Shown here: positions 53,521-60,936 of the stretch, in pieces | Position numbering within the stretch: position 1 is the stretch's first letter | Layout: each line of letters begins with the position of its first letter | DNA from: DASVRZ01 sp038230215 | GTDB taxonomy: Bacteria; Verrucomicrobiota; Verrucomicrobiia; Chthoniobacterales; DASVRZ01 | Direction: 5' to 3' | Assembly: GCA_038230215.1 (NCBI GenBank) | Contig: JBBRNR010000001.1 | Span: 1 to 64,000, forward strand | DNA: 64,000 bases | The notes under the pieces: model-generated | The model's database searches: none | What the model was told of the DNA's origin: nothing | The model's input: the letters and a program-made list of their open reading frames with translations, nothing else | Position numbers and translations under genes: made by a program

Positions 53521-53711
53521 AAGGTCATCTGCTCCTAACGCCCACAGGGCAGTTATATCAATATGAAAAGCACGGCCCCGCAGTGTGTTTCCAATTGTTG
53601 TTCTATATCGAACGACAAAGGCACGCTCGAACTGACGTTGCGCAACATTGAGTGGCAGGTTGCATCGGCTTTTTAAAAAGGTATAACAAGGCAGGCCCAC
53701 CCGCACGCTCC

Positions 53712-55541
53712 ATGAATATCCATACGACCCTTCCTGCTTGGTGCAGATTCCTTTTTGTCAGTTTTCTTATTTTCCTTGTGCAGCTTCCGCTGTCGGCGGC
53801 GGCTCAGGTATCGGGGAATTTCAAATATACCGACAATGGCACGACGATCACGATCACTGGCTATGTGAACAAGCCCACAGACTCTTTGATTATACCGTCA
53901 AGCATCATTGGAAAGCCGGTGACCATCCTTGGCACCTACGCATTCTATAGTTGCTCTGGCCTGACGAGCGTGACGATCCCTTCGAGTGTGACCAGTATCG
54001 GGGAATCCGCATTCCAACGTTGCTCTGGTCTTACGAGCATGACGATTCCTTCGAGTGTGACCAGTATCGGGATCTACGCATTCCAACGTTGCTCTGGCCT
54101 AACGAGCGTGAGTATTCCTTCGAGTGTGACCAGCCTCGAGTTCGGCGTATTCTCTCTTTGCAGTGGCCTTACAAGCGTGACGATCCCTTCAAGTGTGATC
54201 AGCATCGGGGAATCCGCATTTGATGGTTGCACTGGCCTTACGAGCATGACGATTCCTTCGAGTGTCACCAGCATCGGGGGCTACGTATTCCAAAATTGCA
54301 AGAACCTGAGGAGCGTGACGATCCCTTCAAGTGTGGCTAGCATCGGGAGTGGCGCATTCCAATATTGCAGTGGCCTGAGGAGCGTGACGATCCCTTCGAG
54401 TGTGACCTACATCGGAGGTGCCGCATTCCAATATTGTAGTGGCTTGACGAGCGTGACGATTTCTTCCGGTGTAAACATTATTCAGTCTTATGCATTCCGT
54501 TTTTGCACTAGTCTAACTAGTGTGACGATCCCTTCGAGTGTGACCTACATCGGGAGCTACGCATTCATTGGGTGCACAGGCCTAACGAGCGTGACGATTT
54601 CTTCAGGAGTGACCAACATCGGGCAAGCCGCATTTTCTGGTTGCAGTGGCCTGACGAGCGTGACAATCCCTTCGAGTGTAAGCAGCATCGGAGACTCCCC
54701 ATTCGCTAATTGCAGTATACTGACCAATCTAAACGTCAATGCCGCGAACCCAAATTACAGTAGTGTAACTGGCGTTCTTTTCGACAAATGGATAACCACG
54801 GTGCTTCAATATCCTAGTGGAAAAATAGGCGGATATACCATACCCAATAGTGTGGCCAGCATCGGGGCTGGTGCATTTTCTGGTTGCACTGGCTTAACGA
54901 GCGTAACGATTCCTTCGAGTGTGAACAGCATCGGGAGGAGCGCATTTATTAGTTGCAAGGGCCTGACGAGTGTGACAATTCCTTCGAGTGTGACGAGCAT
55001 CGGGGACTCCGCATTCCGTTATTGCAGTGGTCTTAAGAGCGTGGCTTTTAAGGGGGATGCGCCTGCTTCGTTAGATTTAAGTATTTTTGATAGCACGGCC
55101 AGCGGGTTCACTGTCTACTATTTCAATGGTGCGACGGGATTTACTTCGCCGACTTGGCAAGGCTACCCCTCGGTGAACATGGGTGCAGTATCGCCTGTGA
55201 AGCCTTGGCTGCTCTCGAAGGGGCTGGCCTACGATGCGGATTTGCAAAGTATTCCCAATAATGACGGAGTGCCGTTGCTGATGGCTTATGCGCTGAATCT
55301 CGACCCGACGACAAATCTCTCGAGTAATATGCCAAAACCCACGCTGGCGGGTAATCAAATGAGTTTACCCTTTTACGCCGGGAGCGAGGGCGTCACCTAT
55401 TCCGTAGAGTCGAGCACCGATCTGAAGATTTGGAGCACGGCGGAGGTAACGCTTGGGGCGCCCGATGCAAACGGCATCCGTACGGCGACCTTGCCGGCGA
55501 ATGGCACAAGCGCATTCATGCGACTGCGGATTAGTCAGTAG
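53712..55541 (+). CDS. BspA-like leucine-rich-repeat surface protein
   Basis: Exported protein with signal sequence (WCRFLFVSFLIFLVQLPLSAAAQ), then about sixteen 23-residue LRR_5 repeats of the type GLTSVTIPSSVTSIGESAFQRCS. A break at LNVNAANPNYSSVTGVLFDKWITTVLQYPSGKIGGYTIP is typical of BspA proteins. The end (YSVESSTDLKIWSTAEVTLGAPDANGIR, SAFMRLRISQ) is a beta domain seen in Verrucomicrobiota exported proteins. Such proteins bind matrix or surfaces; the role here is unknown. The 69-base DNA repeats are very alike, indicating recent copy-number change. ATG 53712 gives the signal peptide. The 190-base spacer before it holds no clear feature. Confidence 0.92.
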   Translation: MNIHTTLPAWCRFLFVSFLIFLVQLPLSAAAQVSGNFKYTDNGTTITITGYVNKPTDSLIIPSSIIGKPVTILGTYAFYSCSGLTSVTIPSSVTSIGESAFQRCSGLTSMTIPSSVTSIGIYAFQRCSGLTSVSIPSSVTSLEFGVFSLCSGLTSVTIPSSVISIGESAFDGCTGLTSMTIPSSVTSIGGYVFQNCKNLRSVTIPSSVASIGSGAFQYCSGLRSVTIPSSVTYIGGAAFQYCSGLTSVTISSGVNIIQSYAFRFCTSLTSVTIPSSVTYIGSYAFIGCTGLTSVTISSGVTNIGQAAFSGCSGLTSVTIPSSVSSIGDSPFANCSILTNLNVNAANPNYSSVTGVLFDKWITTVLQYPSGKIGGYTIPNSVASIGAGAFSGCTGLTSVTIPSSVNSIGRSAFISCKGLTSVTIPSSVTSIGDSAFRYCSGLKSVAFKGDAPASLDLSIFDSTASGFTVYYFNGATGFTSPTWQGYPSVNMGAVSPVKPWLLSKGLAYDADLQSIPNNDGVPLLMAYALNLDPTTNLSSNMPKPTLAGNQMSLPFYAGSEGVTYSVESSTDLKIWSTAEVTLGAPDANGIRTATLPANGTSAFMRLRISQ

Positions 55542-55595
55542 GCGACGACGCGACCCGCCGGAACTTGTTTGCCGATCGCAGGAAGACGCCGATAG

Positions 55596-55810
55596 CTAGG
55601 CCCCCGAGCTGCCGTATGCGAGGTTAGCCGCCATACCGCGGGAGCTGAGGATGGTGGCGCGGCGTTTCGGGTCGGCGGCGAGGTTGAGGCAGTGAGAGGT
55701 GAGGAAGCTCATGACGGACATGGCCGTTCCCAAGATGAGCGGAAAGAGGAGGCCGATGCACTGGACGAATGTGGCGCTGCGAAAGGTTATTCCTAGACCA
55801 TTTCGGGAAA
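55596..55810 (-). pseudogene. C-terminal remnant of an MFS transporter
   Basis: On the minus strand an open stretch reads GLGITFRSATFVQCIGLLFP, then LILGTAMSVMSFLTSHCLNL, AADPKRRATILSSRG, MAANLAYGSSGA and stops. The block [QR]RATxLSxxGLxxNLxYxxxG preceded by a hydrophobic helix is that of helices 10-12 of major facilitator drug-type transporters. No start or remaining part exists; an upstream TGA lies near 55815. It is probably the tail of a lost gene. It overlaps the promoter region of the peroxiredoxin. Confidence 0.5.
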
Positions 55811-55830
55811 CCGGCTTTCATTTCCCTCCC

Positions 55831-56307
55831 ATGAACGAACTCCAGATCGGCGACACTGCGCCTGCTTTCACCGCCGAGGCGATTGGCGGAAACTTTGGCA
55901 CCGGACAGACGGTTTCCTTGAGCGACTTTGCCGGACAGAACGTCGTCCTTTATTTCTATCCAAAAGACGATACGCCTGGTTGCACGACGCAGGCCTGCGG
56001 ATTGCGCGATGCGTGGCCACAGTTTTCTGGAACGGGAATCATTTTTGGCGTCAGCATCGACCCAGTGAAGAGCCATGCGAAATTCATCGAGAAATTCGCC
56101 CTCCCCTTCCCGCTCCTGAGCGATCCGGAGAAAAAAATCGTCAGTGACTACGGCGTCTGGGTCGAGAAAAGTATGTATGGCAAGAAATACATGGGTACCG
56201 AGCGCAGCACTTTCGTCATTGGACCCGACGGCAAAATCAAAGCCATTTTCCGCAAAGTTCAGCCCGCTGAGCACGTCGATCTCCTCCTAAAAGCTCTCGC
56301 TTCATGA
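55831..56307 (+). CDS. bcp: Peroxiredoxin of the BCP/PrxQ type
   Basis: Thiol peroxidase reducing H2O2 and organic peroxides with thioredoxin. MNELQIGDTAPAFTAEAIGG, VVLYFYPKDDTPGCTTQACGLRD contains the peroxidatic Cys (Thr-Cys in PGCT) and a resolving Cys five residues on, as in PrxQ. FGVSIDPVKSHAKFIEKFALPFPLLSDPEKKIVSDYGVW and RSTFVIGPDGKIKAIF complete the fold. Length 158 is standard; ATG 55831 is preferred over longer frames because of family fit. The stop overlaps the next start (ATGA). Confidence 0.95.
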   Translation: MNELQIGDTAPAFTAEAIGGNFGTGQTVSLSDFAGQNVVLYFYPKDDTPGCTTQACGLRDAWPQFSGTGIIFGVSIDPVKSHAKFIEKFALPFPLLSDPEKKIVSDYGVWVEKSMYGKKYMGTERSTFVIGPDGKIKAIFRKVQPAEHVDLLLKALAS

Positions 56308-57461
56308 AACAGGAAATGTTGCTCGGCGCTTACGAAAAACTGGCAAAACTCGTCTCAAAACTGCCGGGTCCGCTTCAAAAAGCGATCCTCAGCGAGATGG
56401 AGCCGGTGAAGGAGCTCTTTCTCGAACAGCGTTCGGCGCGCATTCTAATCACCGGGCCGGGCGATGTGTCGCGCGTGGAAATCGTCAATTCGCTCTTTCG
56501 CGAGCAGATTATTCCTCTCACGGACGTCGGCCAACTCCCGATCGTGCCCGGCTGGGAAACGTTTCGCCGGGTGGCAGGCGGATCGGTTTTGATCCTCGAT
56601 GCGCGTCAACAAACCAACCTGCATTGGGGCAGCGGACGCGACATTTTCCCGCCCGACGTGGTGCTTTTCGTCAGTGAACGGCAAACGCCAGCCGACCAAC
56701 TGCAAACCGCCGTCTCTCCGCTGGAACAGGCGTTGATCGAGATCGAAACGCAATTCCAGCAGCGTCCGGCGGTCTTCGGCGTCGTGGAAGATAGCGATGG
56801 AACTCCCTTGAAAAACCGCACGCCGGAGGAATTTGCCGTCGAATCCGCCCTCCGCGCCAGCCCTACCGTTCGGAAACATCTGGCCCAAGTTCTCTCGATT
56901 CCGCGTTGGAGCCGGTTCCGCGCGGACGGCACGCCCGACGAGGGCGAAACGGCCGGTCTCGACATCCTGCTCACGCAACTGGTCGGCGAACTGCCCAACC
57001 AAGCCCGGTTGGAAATGGCCCGCATCTCAGGAGTGCGGCCCGCGCAGAAAAAAATCGCCGAAACGCTGGTCAAAGCCACCGCCGCCGTCTCCGCGGCTGT
57101 CGGTGCGCAGCCGATTCCGCTGGCCGACATGCCGATTTTAACCACGCTACAAACAGCGATGGCGGCGGGTATTATTTACATTAGCGGCGGCGAGCTGAAC
57201 ATGAAGTCGGGCCTGAAATTTCTCGGATCGCTCGGCGCTTCCATCGGACTTGGATTCGTCTTGCGCGAGACGGCCCGCAGCGCGGCGAAGCTGGTTCCGG
57301 GCTTTGGCTATGCCGTTTCCGGTGCCGTCGCCGCTGGCGGCACGATGGCCGTGGGACGCGCCGCGATTGCCTTTTTCATCGACGGCATGACCCTTCCCGA
57401 GACCAAGAAAATCTTCCGCCGCAAACGCAAAACGGACGCGTCGCTCTCTCTCCCGGAGTGA
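56304..57461 (+). CDS. DUF697-type membrane protein with degenerate GTPase domain
   Basis: A 385-residue protein. Residues 40-210 look like an Era/YcjX-type GTPase that lost its P-loop: ARILITGPGDVSRVEIVNSLF stands where GxxxxGKS would be, then ILDARQQTNLHWGSG in place of the DxxG switch, and DVVLFVSERQTPADQ. The C-terminal part (TLVKATAAVSAAVGAQPIPLADMPILTTLQTAMAAGIIYISG, then hydrophobic segments and a basic end RRKRK) is the DUF697 membrane-associated domain. It is translationally coupled to the peroxiredoxin. Nucleotide binding is doubtful. The function is not known. Confidence 0.75.
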   Translation: MKQEMLLGAYEKLAKLVSKLPGPLQKAILSEMEPVKELFLEQRSARILITGPGDVSRVEIVNSLFREQIIPLTDVGQLPIVPGWETFRRVAGGSVLILDARQQTNLHWGSGRDIFPPDVVLFVSERQTPADQLQTAVSPLEQALIEIETQFQQRPAVFGVVEDSDGTPLKNRTPEEFAVESALRASPTVRKHLAQVLSIPRWSRFRADGTPDEGETAGLDILLTQLVGELPNQARLEMARISGVRPAQKKIAETLVKATAAVSAAVGAQPIPLADMPILTTLQTAMAAGIIYISGGELNMKSGLKFLGSLGASIGLGFVLRETARSAAKLVPGFGYAVSGAVAAGGTMAVGRAAIAFFIDGMTLPETKKIFRRKRKTDASLSLPE

Positions 57462-57554
57462 ACACTTGCACTCGCAATCAAGTCATCGTTTTTTCGTGTT
57501 AATAAGTTGTGAACAAAAGCCGCTTCTCAGAGCGATCCACTTGTTAAGAACCGC

Positions 57555-58946
57555 GTGACTCTCACCGAAATCAAAAATAGCCTGGCCGGTCTCGAAGCCT
57601 CTCCCAGCAAGAGCCTGGGGCAAAATTTTCTGCACGATCAAAACCTCGCTCAGTGGATGATACGTCAGTTGGAGCCTGCGGCGGGAGATCGTTTTCTGGA
57701 AATCGGCCCCGGCCTCGGCGCACTCACCGAATGGCTTTTGCCACAGGTGGCCAGCGTCACCGCCATCGAGAAGGACGGAAAAATGGTTGGTTTTCTTCGT
57801 GAACGGTTTGCGGATAAGTCTCATTTTTCTCTGCTCCACGAGGATGCTTGCGAGACGGATTTGCGTCGTTTTCTCATTCACGGTCCGCACAAGTTGATCG
57901 GCAATCTGCCCTACTACGTTTCGACTGCGATTCTCCTCAATTTTCTTTCGGCTCCGACTCCGATCACGCACGCACTGTTTACGATTCAGCGCGAAGTCGC
58001 CGAACGCCTGACGGCACAACCCGGCACGGCGGCTTACGGGTCGCTGACCATCGCAGTGCAACGCCGCTGGCGCGTAAAATATCTGCGAACGCTTCCGCCG
58101 ACGGTGTTTTTTCCCGAGCCGCATGTGGATTCGGCCGTGGTGCTCCTGACCGCGCTGCCGCCCGAAGAAATCGCCCCCGTCGATGGCCACATCTTTGAAA
58201 AAACGGTCCGCCAGGGGTTTTCGCAACGCCGGAAGCAGCTTCGCAAGATGCTCGATATTCCGACAGAGAAATGGGAGCCGCTGGCAAAACAGATCGGAGT
58301 CGCAGTGCCATGTCGGGCGGAGGAATTGTCGCTGGCCCAATGGGTGGAGCTCGTGCAGGCACGCCACCCGATTTCGCAATCCGCCGCTCAGGAACCGGCG
58401 CAGGAAATTTTCGATGTGGTGAATGAGCAGGACGAGGTAATTGCCCAAGCGACCCGTGGTGAGGTCCACGCCAAAAACTGGAATCATCGTGCGGTGCACA
58501 TCTTCGTTTACAACCAGGCGGGCGAACTGTTTTTGCAAAAACGCTCCCATCGCAAAGACCGCGAGCCCGGAAAATGGGACTCGAGCGCGGCAGGTCATCT
58601 CGATGCGGGCGAGACGTATCGGGCAGCGGCGGAGCGGGAGATTGTCGAGGAACTGGGCGTGAGCGCCGAGGTGGTTTTGGTGGAAAAATTGCCGTCGTCG
58701 GAGAAGACGGGGTATGAGTTTATCGAGATTTATCGAGCCGAATCGGAGGGGCCATTTTACCTGCACCCATTGGAGATCGAGACGGGGACGTTTTTCCCGC
58801 AGGCTCTAGTCGCTGAATGGATTGGAACTCGCCCGCAAGATTTTGCGCCGGGGTTTCTGGAGTGCTTACGATGTCTGGGAAATGCACGCGCCTCGCGTGC
58901 AGATGGAAGCGACTCGCTTCCATCGTCTTCTGCGTTGTCCGTGTAA
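57555..58946 (+). CDS. RsmA (KsgA) 16S rRNA dimethyladenosine transferase fused to a Nudix hydrolase
   Basis: Residues 1-275 are RsmA: SPSKSLGQNFLHDQNLAQWM, FLEIGPGLGALTEWLL (SAM site), IGNLPYYVSTAIL (catalytic NLPY), VFFPEPHVDSAVVLL and FSQRRKQLRKML. It dimethylates two adjacent adenines near the 16S 3' end. Residues about 290-440 are a Nudix domain: EIFDVVNEQDEVIAQATRGEVHAKNWNHRAVHIFV. The Nudix box at 347-369 (GHLDAGET then REIVEELGV) has all the key Glu residues and resembles IPP-isomerase-like hydrolases. The start is a GTG. The last 25 residues (NARASRADGSDSLPSSSA) come from a palindromic repeat that has run into the 3' end. Confidence 0.92.
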   Translation: MTLTEIKNSLAGLEASPSKSLGQNFLHDQNLAQWMIRQLEPAAGDRFLEIGPGLGALTEWLLPQVASVTAIEKDGKMVGFLRERFADKSHFSLLHEDACETDLRRFLIHGPHKLIGNLPYYVSTAILLNFLSAPTPITHALFTIQREVAERLTAQPGTAAYGSLTIAVQRRWRVKYLRTLPPTVFFPEPHVDSAVVLLTALPPEEIAPVDGHIFEKTVRQGFSQRRKQLRKMLDIPTEKWEPLAKQIGVAVPCRAEELSLAQWVELVQARHPISQSAAQEPAQEIFDVVNEQDEVIAQATRGEVHAKNWNHRAVHIFVYNQAGELFLQKRSHRKDREPGKWDSSAAGHLDAGETYRAAAEREIVEELGVSAEVVLVEKLPSSEKTGYEFIEIYRAESEGPFYLHPLEIETGTFFPQALVAEWIGTRPQDFAPGFLECLRCLGNARASRADGSDSLPSSSALSV

Positions 58947-58990
58947 GACGTTTTTGGCGAGTCGCCAAAAACCACACGCGAGTCGCGTGG
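58885..58990. repeat. Cluster of four palindromes at the 3' end of the rsmA fusion
   Basis: CACGCG-N3-CGCGTG lies at 58885-58899. A perfect 23-base palindrome with arms GATGGAAGCGA is at 58902-58924. TTTTTGGCGA with its complement is at 58951-58971, and a second CACGCG-N3-CGCGTG at 58975-58989. The first two fall inside the coding frame, the others after the stop, where the third can act as a terminator. Confidence 0.9.
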
Positions 58991-59099
58991 GCTCCCCAGC
59001 AAGCATGCCACGTCGTTCAGACGGATTTGCTGCAAGCTGAAAGCGGGCGAAAAACGACTGGAAAGCCATGAAGTGTGCCAGGATGTCTCTTACCGGCGT

Positions 59100-59290
59100 G
59101 TTTCCAAGTCCGACCGCTACGTTTCCAACGTCTTCCAGGCGGTTTCCAAGGCCGACCACGCAGTTTCCGAAGACGACCGGCGTTTTTCCAGGTCCGACCG
59201 GCCTCTGGACAAGTGCGACCGGGCTCTTTCCAGATACGACTGCGCGGTTTCTGTGTCAGACCGCGCGGTTTCCGAATCCGACGAGGCAGT
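59100..59290. repeat. Degenerate tandem array of about nine 21-bp units
   Basis: Units start at 59100, 59121, 59142, 59163, 59184, 59205, 59226, 59247 and 59268. Most begin GTTTCC and contain CCGACC about 10 bases later; similarity between units is roughly 60-80 percent. It fills the space between the converging rsmA fusion and rng and ends at the rng stop codon. Frames on both strands are open and would give heptads such as VSKSDRY or ETARSDT. The unit sequence differs from that of the array at 42124, but the period is identical. Confidence 0.92.
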
Positions 59291-59295
59291 TTTCT

Positions 59296-60930
59296 CTACG
59301 GTTTCAGCTCGACGTTGGCGTTGGCGTCGTTGATCGTGAATTGCTCGTGATGGAACGTCGGGTCGCCCCGGAAAGTGAGGCGTCCGGCGTATTTCCGCTC
59401 GATATCGACGAGTAAATCTTCGTCCTCGTTGCGCAAGCGCTTGAGAACTTCCGGGTTCACCACGACGCGAATCTCGTGGATGTCGTCCTGATATTTCCGC
59501 ATCACGAGATGGAGCTGGCGCTGGAGTTCGACGCTCATGGTCATGGCGCTTTTTACCTTGCCGCGGCCGTTGCAATACGGGCAACTGATGAAGACCGAGC
59601 CGCTGAGACTTTCCTGTGCGCGCTGGCGGGTCATTTCCATGAGGCCGAGCGGCGAAATCGGCAAGACGTGGGTCTTGGCCTTATCGCGTTTCAGCCGATC
59701 CTTCATGCGCTGATAGACCATTTGCTGGTCTTTGCGGCTCTTCATGTCGATGAAATCGCCGATGATGAGGCCGCCAATGTTGCGGAGGCGGAGCTGGCGG
59801 GCAATCTCGTCGGCGGCTTCCATATTGGTCGTGAGAATGGTTTTATCCATTTCCTTGGAGCCCTTGTTACGACCGGTGTTGACGTCGATGGCGATGAGAG
59901 CCTCGGTCTCGTCGATGACGATGTAACCGCCGCATTTGAGCCAGACTTGCCTGTGAAAAGCGTCGTCGATTTGTTTCTGAACGCCGTAACGCTCGAAGAT
60001 CGGGTAGGGCTCGGTGTAATGCTCAATGCGGTTGCGCGCCCGTCGGGAGATCTGGCCGACGAGGTCTTTCATCCGGTTGGTGGCGTTGAGATCGTCGCAA
60101 ACGACGGAATCGATTTCGTCGGTGAGAAAGTCGCGGACAGTGCGGTCGATGAGATCGGGCTCGCGGAAGAGACAGGTGCCTCCGGGTTGATCGTGCATGG
60201 CCTGCTCGATTTTGCGCCATTGCTCGACGAGAATGCTCAAATCACGCACGAAATAACGCGCACGCTGGCCTTCGCCGACGGTGCGCATGATGACGCCCAT
60301 GCCTTCGGGAACCTCGAGTTCCTGGAGAATTTTGCGGAGACGCTCGCGTTCTTTCGGATCATCGACTTTGCGCGAGATACCGCTTTGATCGCTATACGGC
60401 ATGAGGACGAGATAACGGCCGGCGAGGCTGATATTCGTGGTGATACGTGGACCTTTGCTGCTGATCGGCCCCTTGGTGACTTGCACAATCACGTCCGAAC
60501 CCACTGGGTAAATGCCCGGAATATCTTTGGAACTGATGTTCGAGCGGGCCTTGTTGCTGGAGCGTGAGACTTCCTCGACTCCGCTGTCGAGCGCGGCGGG
60601 AAGGGCGTCCCAGAAGTGGAGAAACGCGTTTTTCTCGAAGCCAATATCGACGAACATCGCCTTTAGGCCGTGCTCGATGTTTTTGACTTTGCCTTTGAAA
60701 ATACTGCCGACGATGTTGCGATCGTTGTCGCGTTCGATGCTGTATTCCTCGAGTCGGCCGTTCTCGACGAGGGCGACGCGTGTTTCCAGGCGTTCGCAGT
60801 TAATGACCAGTTGGTTGCCGGTCTTTTTCGGAGCGAGTCCGAAGATTTGTTTTACTTTTTCAATCATGCCTCTAATGCCTTTCTGGCGGGGTTGTGAGGT
60901 TGGAATGTCGATCAAATCGTCTGAGTCCAT
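59296..60930 (-). CDS. rng: Ribonuclease E/G family endoribonuclease
   Basis: Single-strand RNA endonuclease in rRNA maturation and mRNA decay. An S1 domain is inserted early (GSIFKGKVKNIEHGLKAMFVDIGFEKNAFLHFWD). The RNase core has GPRITTNISLAGRYLVLMP, GVIMRTVGEGQRA, ERYGVQKQIDDAFHRQVWLKCGGYIVIDETEALIAIDVNTGRN with the catalytic Asp, and LRLRNIGGLIIGDFIDM. The Zn-link CPYCNGRG follows near residue 446. At 544 residues it is RNase G-sized plus a small N-terminal extension (DLIDIPTSQPRQKG). It starts six bases after mrdA and closes the shape operon, as rng often follows mreBCD. Confidence 0.95.
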   Translation of the reverse strand: MDSDDLIDIPTSQPRQKGIRGMIEKVKQIFGLAPKKTGNQLVINCERLETRVALVENGRLEEYSIERDNDRNIVGSIFKGKVKNIEHGLKAMFVDIGFEKNAFLHFWDALPAALDSGVEEVSRSSNKARSNISSKDIPGIYPVGSDVIVQVTKGPISSKGPRITTNISLAGRYLVLMPYSDQSGISRKVDDPKERERLRKILQELEVPEGMGVIMRTVGEGQRARYFVRDLSILVEQWRKIEQAMHDQPGGTCLFREPDLIDRTVRDFLTDEIDSVVCDDLNATNRMKDLVGQISRRARNRIEHYTEPYPIFERYGVQKQIDDAFHRQVWLKCGGYIVIDETEALIAIDVNTGRNKGSKEMDKTILTTNMEAADEIARQLRLRNIGGLIIGDFIDMKSRKDQQMVYQRMKDRLKRDKAKTHVLPISPLGLMEMTRQRAQESLSGSVFISCPYCNGRGKVKSAMTMSVELQRQLHLVMRKYQDDIHEIRVVVNPEVLKRLRNEDEDLLVDIERKYAGRLTFRGDPTFHHEQFTINDANANVELKP

Positions 60931-60936
60931 GCCGAT

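Noticed and set aside
53470..53706. Minus-strand frame before the BspA-like gene (NLPLNVAQRQFERAF)
   Set aside because: The start of it faintly recalls the C-terminal domain of sigma-54 activators, but the continuation does not match and there is no stop or start in a sensible place.
59117..59584. Long open frames over the 59.1-kb repeat array and rng on the opposite phase
   Set aside because: They arise because a 21-base period keeps frames open; rng itself is clearly the coding frame and the heptads show no start with a ribosome site.
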